The notes under the pieces were generated by a model. That model ran no database searches, had not been told where the DNA came from, and saw nothing but the letters and a program-made list of their open reading frames with translations. The position numbers and the translations under genes are program-made. A stretch of 64,000 bases of DNA from Candidatus Tepidiaquacellales bacterium UBA2330 (GTDB taxonomy: Bacteria; Bacteroidota; Ignavibacteria; Tepidaquicellales; Tepidaquicellaceae): NCBI GenBank assembly GCA_002344965.1, contig DDUU01000036.1:13637-77636 (forward strand), read 5' to 3'. Shown here piece after piece: positions 54,009 through 61,725 of this stretch (the stretch's first letter is position 1; each line of letters begins with the position of its first letter).

Positions 54009-55220
54009 TTATTTAACAAGGACCATTTTCTTAGTATTGATAAAATTATTGTTTCCGGTCCCGTTTGCATTGATCCTGTAAAAATACATTCCGCTTGCAA
54101 GATCAGCACCGTTGAAAACAGCTGTATAATATCCGGCTGTCTTTACTTCGTTTACTAACTTTGCAACTTCCCTTCCGGAAATATCATATAGCAGTATGCT
54201 GACTTTTCCGTCATAAGGAATATCGTAATCAATCTTTGTAGTTGGATTGAAAGGATTCGGATAATTTTGTGACAGTTTGTAAACACCAGGCACGCCTACT
54301 TCAATTTCATTTGACAGATTAAAGTATTCAAAGTTACCGTTGAAATCTATCTGCTTAAGTCTGTAGCTGTATTTGCCTGTATTCACTCTTTCGGAAAATG
54401 AATAACTCTTTGACTCATTAGTCGTTCCGTTTCCGGTAACATTTCCGGCTTTAACCCAGTCTGCCGTTCCGGTAATTGTTCTTTCAATATCAAAACCGCT
54501 GTTGTTTATTTCGCCTGAAGTAGTCCAGTTTAAAGTAACATTATTTCTGTTAATGCTTGAAGTAAAACTCGCAAGCTCTACAGGCAGCGCACCACCGTCA
54601 GCTACACTGTGATTAGCACATCGCGTAACTTCTTTATTCAGCTGATCGGTCTGATCATAAATATTAATTTTTGTCCGGGTTAATGAAAGAACAGCTTCAC
54701 AACTATCCCTGATTATAAAAGGATTTGATAATAAAGCTGATAAGTCTATCGGCGTAGTGGATTTAAGTTTATATCTGCCGATAAGTGTCGGCACACCCTG
54801 CGGAATAATTAAACCGTTACCTGTGCCCGGCAATGTATTTGCCGCTAATCTAAATTCAAAACCAGGAACAGAGTTACTGCTTGAAGCTGCTGTTTGCGGG
54901 TTTCTCGGTCTGAATCCTGCAGGAATATCTGAGACCGGATTTCCTCCGGATGTGTCTAATACAAATGAAGAGGCTGCTCCAACACCCGGCGGAAAATTCC
55001 CAAGCCCGGCAGGAGCCCAAAAAAAGAATTGCCATCCGGCAAGTTCCCATACTACTGCATCAGTATGAGTAAATACAAGGTCAAAGACCATTGTATTCGG
55101 ATCAATTATATCGGAGTTTTTTACTTCGAGTGTATATTGGGGGAAAGGCTGTGAAAATGATGTTCCGGAAAAAATAAAAAGAACTGCTATTGTAACAATG
55201 AGCTTTAGAGAAGTTTTCAT
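54009..55220 (-). CDS. Secreted T9SS type A protein with 'HT/ELAG' domain and FN3-like domain (paralogue 3)
   Basis: This 403-residue protein is collinear with the one at 52319: signal peptide (1-23, 'FSGTSFSQ'), N-terminal domain with 'FDLVFTHTDAVVWELAGWQF', 'AGFRPRNPQTAASS' and 'LPGTGNGLIIPQGVPTLIGR', an FN3-like domain ('NNSGFDIERT'), and the T9SS domain ('SQNYPNPFNPTTKIDYDIP', ending 'KKMVLVK'). The C-terminal half is nearly identical to paralogue 2 and the N-terminal half more diverged, which suggests tandem duplication followed by divergence of the exposed domain or gene conversion of the sorting half. It has its own terminator, so each copy is a separate transcript. Confidence 0.92.
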   Translation of the reverse strand: MKTSLKLIVTIAVLFIFSGTSFSQPFPQYTLEVKNSDIIDPNTMVFDLVFTHTDAVVWELAGWQFFFWAPAGLGNFPPGVGAASSFVLDTSGGNPVSDIPAGFRPRNPQTAASSSNSVPGFEFRLAANTLPGTGNGLIIPQGVPTLIGRYKLKSTTPIDLSALLSNPFIIRDSCEAVLSLTRTKINIYDQTDQLNKEVTRCANHSVADGGALPVELASFTSSINRNNVTLNWTTSGEINNSGFDIERTITGTADWVKAGNVTGNGTTNESKSYSFSERVNTGKYSYRLKQIDFNGNFEYFNLSNEIEVGVPGVYKLSQNYPNPFNPTTKIDYDIPYDGKVSILLYDISGREVAKLVNEVKTAGYYTAVFNGADLASGMYFYRINANGTGNNNFINTKKMVLVK

Positions 55221-55394
55221 TGTCCTTAATTTAAGTTTTAAAAAAGTGTTACAATTTATTACGGTTTGTTCGTTTCTTTTTCTACTGAATCAGATCTTTC
55301 AGAAAATCCGGAATTACTTTACACTGCAATAAATTATTTCCCGGATCATATACAATTATAGAAATTATTCAGCATTCCTTTTGAAACCCAATAA

Positions 55395-55417
55395 GGGGCG
55401 GGATCATTGCCCGCCCC
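55395..55417 (-). terminator. Terminator of the 940-residue secreted protein gene
   Basis: GGGGCGGG-ATCATTG-CCCGCCCC is an unusually GC-rich 8-bp stem in AT-rich DNA, 20 bp after the stop at 55437. The following U-tract is weak. Confidence 0.75.
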
Positions 55418-55436
55418 GTAAAGGATGTAAAACAGT

Positions 55437-58259
55437 TTAATCTTCTTTCTTTATTTCTGAATTTTGTATTGCATTTATATCTATCTTAGGTACAGCATAA
55501 GCATCCGGTAGACTAATAATTTCAGTCGGTGCTTTGAAATTGTAATTTACAGGTTCTTCTGTGAATGGTCTTACAGCTCCAGGATATTTGACTTCTCCTA
55601 CAAAGTTGAACGCATTATTGTCAGCAATGGCAGCGTCAACTAGATCAACTACTCCATCCCAGTTAAGATCTGTAACTAAATAATCACCGAAAGCAAAATT
55701 AAACGCATCATTGTCTATAATTGCTACGTCAGCAAGATCTACAACCTGATCTCCGTTCACATCACCTGAATAAAATGAAGCTGCTCCGTTTACAGTTGTT
55801 CCGTTACTACCGTAGATCTGCGGAAGTCCGGTTGTGAAATTGTATGCAATTGCTACAGAGTTAGCTATGAAAATATTGCTCCATGATGAGATTGAATTTC
55901 TGTGTCTGATTTCTAGCAATAACGGATACTGATCTTTGATGACAGTTGCTTCTATAACTTTTCTTCCGTAAGCAAATGATCCGTTATGAGCTGAATCAAG
56001 GTATACCTTTGATCTCTGCATTATTTTATACGGAGGCGAGTTACCGTCTCTTATTATTACTTCGACTGTATCTCTTACTCTGCCGTTTAATTGTAATCCT
56101 TCAAGAGATAAGCTCAGATCCAAATATACAACATCATGCATATTGAGTTCTAATTGTTTTGCACCGAACTCAATTGCAAGTCCCTTTCCGTTTGAGAAAT
56201 CAAACATCGGTCTTTTTACGCCAAGGTTTGTCGCAGGCGTTGCCGGGAAAGGATTTGTCGATGATACATATCCGTTATATGCAATCGGCGATCCGAGTCT
56301 TGACCATCCTACTACATAATTTCTGAATGTTGTGACATTAGGAGGTGTAGTATTATATTGTGCAAGATAATTTGCATAGAAGGAAGAGCTTGTTTTCTGA
56401 TTTAATGTGTCCGCTACAGTAACTCTCCAGTTTGAATTATTCTGTACACAGCCCTTTGCAATTTCTATTACAACCTGGAATGAAACCCAGTCTGTAGTCG
56501 GAGCAAAAGCAACTGCTCTGTCATAAGTTATTATAAGCTGATTAAATTTCACTTTGTAGCTTAATCTGCTTGTGCCGTTTCCTAAATTAGCCATATTAAA
56601 GTCTTTCCAGAAAGGAAGTAATGCATTGTTTGCTACCCGCGCACCGTCAATATTAAATGAATTAATTGAAATTGCTCCGAACTGCTGTGTTAATCCTATT
56701 ATTCCGTTTGTTCCCGGGAATATAGAATCATAACATACGCCGTTGAATTTTAAAACTTTATCAGTAGTATCCTGATTAAATTCCAATAGCATTTGCTTTA
56801 CATTTAACACAAAATACGCGTCATCATTTGATGATCCAACTCTGATTGTACCAGGTTGCTGCACTCCGTTCAGTATAAGATTTCTGCTTCCTGAAGTATC
56901 TTTCCATCCCCATCTCGGATAAGACGGCTGATTTGTTGCTAGATTATTAGCAAAGAAATAACCGCTGTCGTTTCCGTAATTCGGTTCAGGATTTACTGAA
57001 AATGAAGATTTTAATGTATCGTTGAAAGCTACCTGATCACCCGGAAGTCTTGTATAAATTGTTACGGAATAAAATCCGACTGTACTTGGTGAAAATGAAC
57101 TTGGAAATGTTAAAGTTTTTTCCTCACCGGACAATAATGTTTCAAAAGCGCTGTCCTGATAATTTACCGGACCGGTAATTCTGTAAACTGTTGAAAAAGG
57201 TACATTCTGATTATTTTGACCGAAGTTTTTAATTTTTGCCTTTGGAAATACAGCCGGACCGCCAACTTCTAATTTTAAAGGTTCAACGTTTTCTGTCGGA
57301 CCCACATCATTATTAATAACAGGTGGTGTCCACTCAAATGTAGTACCTGAAGCAGGAAGAATGGTTGAACTCATTGCAAGAGTATTTGTATTTGCTGTAC
57401 CTGCTATAGTTGTAGCCCAGCCTGCTGTTGCAGTATTTCTGTTATTGTAATCAGCATTGACGCTTCCTCTTAAACCGACCTGACCGGTTGTAGCTGCGGA
57501 ATTAGTATTTGTTCCGTAAACAAACTCTATTCTATTTGATGTTTCATAAAGTTTAATTTGGAAATTCATCATATTTTCATTAGCTGAAGTCGCCCATGGT
57601 CTTACTCTTTTGAACTGAATTGTATGAACTCTGCTTCCGACTGCTCCGGTAGTTCCTCTCACTATACTTCCGGTTGCTACAAGTAAAGCAGTTGTACCGG
57701 CTAAAGTAGGAGCAATAGAAATAGTAACAATACCGTTTCCCGGATCAAGAGCTGTGATAGTAGCGCCTGCAGGTATTCCTGTTCCGAATATAAACTGACC
57801 TACTTCAAGACCAGCAAAGTGACCTGCAGGTACAGCAGTTAAATTCACATCGCCAATTGTTCTTGTTGCGGTTATGCCTCTGTTACCAATTAAATCTCTT
57901 CCGTATGTTGACAATGCGCCGGCATAAGCTGTAGTAGCGCTAATTGGTGTATAAGAAGTGGCCGATGGCAGTGTAGTGCCAAAAGTAATAAAACCATTTG
58001 AAGAAATATTAAAAAAATTGTAAGAAATTCCGTTATATGTGAATGTAAACGGAATCAGATTGTTTGGATAGACAGTATCATCCATACTGTTTACACCTGA
58101 TGTTGTTGTAGTAGTAGCAACAGCAACAGTCGTATCGCCTATGATTTCGGTATAGACGCCGACACTCTGGGCAAATGTATAAGCTGAAACCTGAGCCTGC
58201 GTCTTTACTGTTATACACAGCAACAAAAACGCAAAAAGAAATGAAAATAATTTTTTCAT
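55437..58259 (-). CDS. Large secreted protein of unknown function with HRN/dockerin module and C-terminal tail
   Basis: This 940-residue protein has a signal peptide (1-22, 'ITVKTQAQ'). The N-terminal ~330 residues begin 'YTFAQSVGVYTEI' and contain a beta-rich domain ('PFTFTYNGISYNFFNISSNG', 'IQFKRVRPWATSANENMMNF'). CARDB-like stretches ('VGPTENVEPLKLEVGGPAVF') follow. The shared module begins at 'YLDLSLSLEGLQLNGRVRD' and has 'RHRNSISSWSN' and loops 'DVNGDQVVDLAD' and 'DLNWDGVVDLVD'. In this protein only, the module is not terminal: about 45 residues follow, rich in Pro and ending 'NSEIKKED'. No enzymatic domain was recognised, so it may be a structural or scaffold component. Confidence 0.85.
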   Translation of the reverse strand: MKKLFSFLFAFLLLCITVKTQAQVSAYTFAQSVGVYTEIIGDTTVAVATTTTTSGVNSMDDTVYPNNLIPFTFTYNGISYNFFNISSNGFITFGTTLPSATSYTPISATTAYAGALSTYGRDLIGNRGITATRTIGDVNLTAVPAGHFAGLEVGQFIFGTGIPAGATITALDPGNGIVTISIAPTLAGTTALLVATGSIVRGTTGAVGSRVHTIQFKRVRPWATSANENMMNFQIKLYETSNRIEFVYGTNTNSAATTGQVGLRGSVNADYNNRNTATAGWATTIAGTANTNTLAMSSTILPASGTTFEWTPPVINNDVGPTENVEPLKLEVGGPAVFPKAKIKNFGQNNQNVPFSTVYRITGPVNYQDSAFETLLSGEEKTLTFPSSFSPSTVGFYSVTIYTRLPGDQVAFNDTLKSSFSVNPEPNYGNDSGYFFANNLATNQPSYPRWGWKDTSGSRNLILNGVQQPGTIRVGSSNDDAYFVLNVKQMLLEFNQDTTDKVLKFNGVCYDSIFPGTNGIIGLTQQFGAISINSFNIDGARVANNALLPFWKDFNMANLGNGTSRLSYKVKFNQLIITYDRAVAFAPTTDWVSFQVVIEIAKGCVQNNSNWRVTVADTLNQKTSSSFYANYLAQYNTTPPNVTTFRNYVVGWSRLGSPIAYNGYVSSTNPFPATPATNLGVKRPMFDFSNGKGLAIEFGAKQLELNMHDVVYLDLSLSLEGLQLNGRVRDTVEVIIRDGNSPPYKIMQRSKVYLDSAHNGSFAYGRKVIEATVIKDQYPLLLEIRHRNSISSWSNIFIANSVAIAYNFTTGLPQIYGSNGTTVNGAASFYSGDVNGDQVVDLADVAIIDNDAFNFAFGDYLVTDLNWDGVVDLVDAAIADNNAFNFVGEVKYPGAVRPFTEEPVNYNFKAPTEIISLPDAYAVPKIDINAIQNSEIKKED

Positions 58260-58425
58260 GATTATTTTGTTTGGTTAGAAAATATGTTAATTAATGTGTG
58301 AGTAAAAATAAAATAAATTAGTTTATAAAACAATAGTCATTTGTTTATTCAAAAAAATTTATTGATTTTAGAATTTGGATTTAAATTCAGGTAAGATTTT
58401 GTATCAAATTGCGGCTTACCGGTTA

Positions 58426-59217
58426 TTAAACGGATAAAGTAATTTCACCAGAATAATATTTTTTAAGAATTCCTTTTTCATTTCTAAGACATAATGCGCC
58501 GTCAGGGCTTATGTCTTCAGCAATTGCTGTTTCAGGAATATCATCGGAAAATTTTTTAAACATAATTTTTTTACCGGCAATATCTGAACATATTTTCCAA
58601 TTTCTAATAAGCTCTTTTCCGTCTTTTAGAAGACCTGTCTTTTCAAAAAAATTCTTAATGAAAGATAAAAGTATTGTTTCCCGTTCGGATTTTAATCCTG
58701 ATTCGTATTTAAGTGAAGTTATATTTTGCGGTAAGGATTTATCAAAGACTGTCTGATTTACATTAACCCCGCATCCTATTATAAAGGTTTTAACGGGGGT
58801 TTCTATATTTTTTAATTCAAGAAGAATTCCCGATAGTTTTTTGTTATTGAGTAAAATGTCATTCGGCCACTTAAGCATAAAATTCATTTCTTTATTACTG
58901 ATAAAAATTTCTTTCAGAGTCGTATAGAGAATGTAAGAGGTATAAAAATTTACAAGCTGAATCTCGTCAACCGATAAGTTAAGTTTTTTTATCAAAGTAA
59001 AAGTTAAATTGGCTCCCGGCTCTGAATACCATTTTCTGTCGAATCTGCCTTTGCCGGCGGTTTGATTTGATGTGAGAATTAGCGTATTGTCTGCGGAAGG
59101 ATTTTCAGCTAAAAAATTTTTTGCGGTCAGATTTGTAGATTCTGTTTCTTCAAAATAAATTATGTCCAAAGAAATTCCTGTTTTCAGAATTTCATTTTTC
59201 AGAAATGCAGTATTCAT
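58426..59217 (-). CDS. birA: Biotin--[acetyl-CoA-carboxylase] ligase
   Basis: This 263-residue enzyme biotinylates the carrier protein of carboxylases. The conserved order is 'IIYFEETESTNLTAKNFL', 'TSNQTAGKGRFDRKWYSEPG' (biotinyl-AMP loop, a variant of GRGRRGR), 'LMKWPND'-type 'LKWPNDILLNNKKLSGILLE' with the catalytic lysine, and 'FIIGCGVNVNQ'. There is no N-terminal helix-turn-helix, so it is a monofunctional ligase rather than a biotin-operon repressor. It lies 23 bp downstream of the protease gene on the same strand. Confidence 0.95.
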   Translation of the reverse strand: MNTAFLKNEILKTGISLDIIYFEETESTNLTAKNFLAENPSADNTLILTSNQTAGKGRFDRKWYSEPGANLTFTLIKKLNLSVDEIQLVNFYTSYILYTTLKEIFISNKEMNFMLKWPNDILLNNKKLSGILLELKNIETPVKTFIIGCGVNVNQTVFDKSLPQNITSLKYESGLKSERETILLSFIKNFFEKTGLLKDGKELIRNWKICSDIAGKKIMFKKFSDDIPETAIAEDISPDGALCLRNEKGILKKYYSGEITLSV

Positions 59218-59240
59218 ACCGCAGAATTTTTTTAATATAT

Positions 59241-60887
59241 TTAGTCCGGTCTGGAAGGTTCGGGATGGTCCTTATTGCTTTTCTTTTCAAATTTTTCCTC
59301 ATCTATATCTTCATTTTTCTTTTCGTTATCCCTGTAATAATTTTCAGGAATTTTTTCCTTTTCAATATCATCTTCCTTAATAATATCTTTTTCCTTTGTT
59401 AAATCCAATTGCTCCTTTTTATCAGACAACTCATATGTCAGCGCAGCGTAACTGTCCACTCTTCCGAAACCGTAATACTGGTCCCAGCCCGGTTTGTCTT
59501 CTCTCGGATCACCTACCAGGTCTTTTGCCGTAAACTTAATTATCTTAGAAAGATCATCTGACGTTCTGTTTTGATTTTGTGCAAGAAGCAGAGAAGCTAT
59601 TCCGCTGACTATTGCAGTTGACTGTGAAGTGCCGCTCCAGAATACATCATATGCCTGTGTATTTTCATAATCCAGTCCGTAAATTTTATTTCCCGGCGCG
59701 ACAACGGAAATATTCTTTCCCCAGCAGCTTCCTCCGCCCCATGAGAATTTTCTGCATCTTTTGTCATCGGTATCTGTAGCTCCCACAGCCATCACGCCGT
59801 CAAATCCCGCCGGATAATAATTTCTGTTATCGCCTTTGTTCATCATCGCCGCAACTACCATTACGCCGCTTTCAAGTGCATACTCAATTGCAGTTTTTAA
59901 TACTTTTGAATAGTCATCGCCGCCCTCGCTCATATTAATAATATCGGCTCCGTTATCTACTGCGTATTTAATTGATTCAGACCACCAGTCATATTCACCG
60001 CTGTTATAGGAATTAAGATTTTTACAGTTCATCAGTCTGCACTTCTGATCAACGCCGGCAAAGCCGATCCTGTTGTTTGTACTTGCCCCGATTACTGTCG
60101 CTATATTTGTCCCGTGACCGAAACCGTCTTCAGGTCTGTTATCATCGTAAGCAAAATCCCATCCTCTGACATCGTCGGTGTATCCGTTATTATCATCATC
60201 AATTCCGTTGTTTGGAATCTCTCCGCTGTTGATCCAGATTCTGTCTCTGAGATCAGGATGATCATCCCTGATTCCTGAATCAAGAATAGCAACTACCACT
60301 TCGTCACTGCCTGTTTCAATATCCCAGCTGTAAACAATTTTAATATCGGCTCCGACCTTTGGAAGGCCTCCGCTTGTCGGATCGACCGAACCATTATTCT
60401 GAAGATACCATTGCTTGTAAAACATTTCATCATTGGGAACATTTTCCTGAACATTTAATTTCTGAATCTCCTTTACTCCCGCTGCATATCCGGAAGATAC
60501 CGGCTCACAATACTCCACATTTTCATTTTTTGAAAAATCCGATACTAAAAATTGTATATCGTTTATGTCTTCCTTAAAATAGAGAACATAAATTCTGTTC
60601 ATTTCAAATTTTTCATAAAGGTCTTTCCTTCCGTTATTTAATCTGAAAACTCTTTTTACCTTTTCTACTTTATTAACTCTGATTTTTTTATCAAAAGAAC
60701 TTACTCCGGTCTGCAGAGTGATTTCCCCGGTTGCTTCGGAAATTTTAAATTCTGTTTTTGTTTTGATAAAAATTTTCTTCAGGGAAATTCCTGAAGTAGG
60801 TTCGTTTAATGATTCAGACTTAACATTACCGCCGTTTAGAATTAAGAATACTGAAATAAGAAAAAATGATGTGAAAAATTTTGACAT
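59241..60887 (-). CDS. Secreted S8 subtilisin-like protease with charged C-terminal tail
   Basis: This 548-residue protein has a signal peptide (1-24, 'ILNGGNVKSES') and a propeptide of about 110 residues. A subtilisin domain follows with Asp in 'AILDSGIRDDHPD', His in 'FGHGTNIATVIGA' and Ser in 'FWSGTSQSTAIVSGIASLL'. A calcium-binding-like insert 'NNGIDDDNNGYTDDVRGWDF' is typical of large bacterial subtilases. The last ~65 residues are almost entirely Lys/Glu/Asp/Asn and have neither the T9SS nor the dockerin module, so localisation is unclear. It follows the barrel protein and precedes birA with short gaps on the same strand. Confidence 0.92.
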   Translation of the reverse strand: MSKFFTSFFLISVFLILNGGNVKSESLNEPTSGISLKKIFIKTKTEFKISEATGEITLQTGVSSFDKKIRVNKVEKVKRVFRLNNGRKDLYEKFEMNRIYVLYFKEDINDIQFLVSDFSKNENVEYCEPVSSGYAAGVKEIQKLNVQENVPNDEMFYKQWYLQNNGSVDPTSGGLPKVGADIKIVYSWDIETGSDEVVVAILDSGIRDDHPDLRDRIWINSGEIPNNGIDDDNNGYTDDVRGWDFAYDDNRPEDGFGHGTNIATVIGASTNNRIGFAGVDQKCRLMNCKNLNSYNSGEYDWWSESIKYAVDNGADIINMSEGGDDYSKVLKTAIEYALESGVMVVAAMMNKGDNRNYYPAGFDGVMAVGATDTDDKRCRKFSWGGGSCWGKNISVVAPGNKIYGLDYENTQAYDVFWSGTSQSTAIVSGIASLLLAQNQNRTSDDLSKIIKFTAKDLVGDPREDKPGWDQYYGFGRVDSYAALTYELSDKKEQLDLTKEKDIIKEDDIEKEKIPENYYRDNEKKNEDIDEEKFEKKSNKDHPEPSRPD

Positions 60888-60905
60888 ATGTAATAAAAAA
60901 TTTTT

Positions 60906-61640
60906 TTAAAAATTATATGCAACTCCAAGACTGAGATTCAGACCGTCAACAAATATTTTAGAATTGAGATTCTGTTTAAGCTCATAAGATATTCCGTTAA
61001 TGGTAAAACCCTGAACCGGAAACTCGCTCCTTACTTTATATTCTCCCTGACGAAACCTAACTTCAAAAACACCGGATATGTTCCTGCTGAAAAAATATTC
61101 CATTACGCTTGTAACTACAAAACTGAATCCGGGTTCTTTGGAAATTGTCTTTGACTGAATATTTAAAACTGTTCTTTTCCTGTCTCCGAAATATACTCCG
61201 ACTCCTCCGCCAAAATAAATTTTCAGATCCTCTGTAAAATCAGGAATATTAAAATATCCCATTACTTCTATCGGGATCATAGTAATCTCTTCCTTAACTC
61301 TGGCTCTTATCGTAACGGAATCCGAGATGAAAGTTTCTGTAAGCTCTTCATCAAGTATTGAAACATATTCGGCTGAAATTCCAAATGACAATTCATCTCT
61401 GAACAATCTTTTTCTCAGAAGTACGCCGTAACCGTATCCGCCTGAAATTTCCTCAAACACATTTCTTTCAAAAAGACTTTGAGAAAAGGGATCTGCCTGT
61501 ATTGTTGCGGAAGATACATAATTGACAGAGGTTCTCAGACTGAAACCGCTGCCGAGGGTTATTTCTGTTTTAGTTTGTGAATTCAAAATTCCGGGAATCA
61601 AAAAAACAAACATGGGAAAAAATATCAGAAATAACTTCAT
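60906..61640 (-). CDS. Outer-membrane beta-barrel protein
   Basis: This protein of about 244 residues has a signal peptide (1-22, 'FLIPGILNSQ'). It then alternates amphipathic strands such as 'ITLGSGFSLRTSVNYVSSA', 'LSFGISAEYVSI' and 'SGVFEVRFRQGEYKV', ending 'LNLSLGVAYNF' with a C-terminal Phe, as in OmpA/OMP_b-brl-like small barrels. Ligand and role are unknown. I start at ATG 61638-61640. A GTG at 61652 would lie inside the upstream terminator stem and give a poor signal peptide. Confidence 0.85.
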   Translation of the reverse strand: MKLFLIFFPMFVFLIPGILNSQTKTEITLGSGFSLRTSVNYVSSATIQADPFSQSLFERNVFEEISGGYGYGVLLRKRLFRDELSFGISAEYVSILDEELTETFISDSVTIRARVKEEITMIPIEVMGYFNIPDFTEDLKIYFGGGVGVYFGDRKRTVLNIQSKTISKEPGFSFVVTSVMEYFFSRNISGVFEVRFRQGEYKVRSEFPVQGFTINGISYELKQNLNSKIFVDGLNLSLGVAYNF

Positions 61641-61644
61641 AAAA

Positions 61645-61673
61645 AAACCCACCGTTTAATTAATAGTGGGTTT
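61645..61673 (-). terminator. Terminator of the PpiD-like gene
   Basis: AAACCCAC...GTGGGTTT forms an 8-bp stem with a 13-nt loop, followed on the minus strand by a run of seven T residues ending directly at the ATG of the barrel gene (61640). It is well placed to end the foldase transcript. Confidence 0.85.
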
Positions 61674-61725
61674 AGATAACATTTTTATGATTAAATTTTA
61701 ATTCAATTTTTTCTGACCATAACTG

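Noticed and set aside
61641..61652. GTG start for the outer-membrane barrel gene
   Set aside because: It lies in the upstream terminator stem, and the ATG at 61640 gives a cleaner signal peptide.
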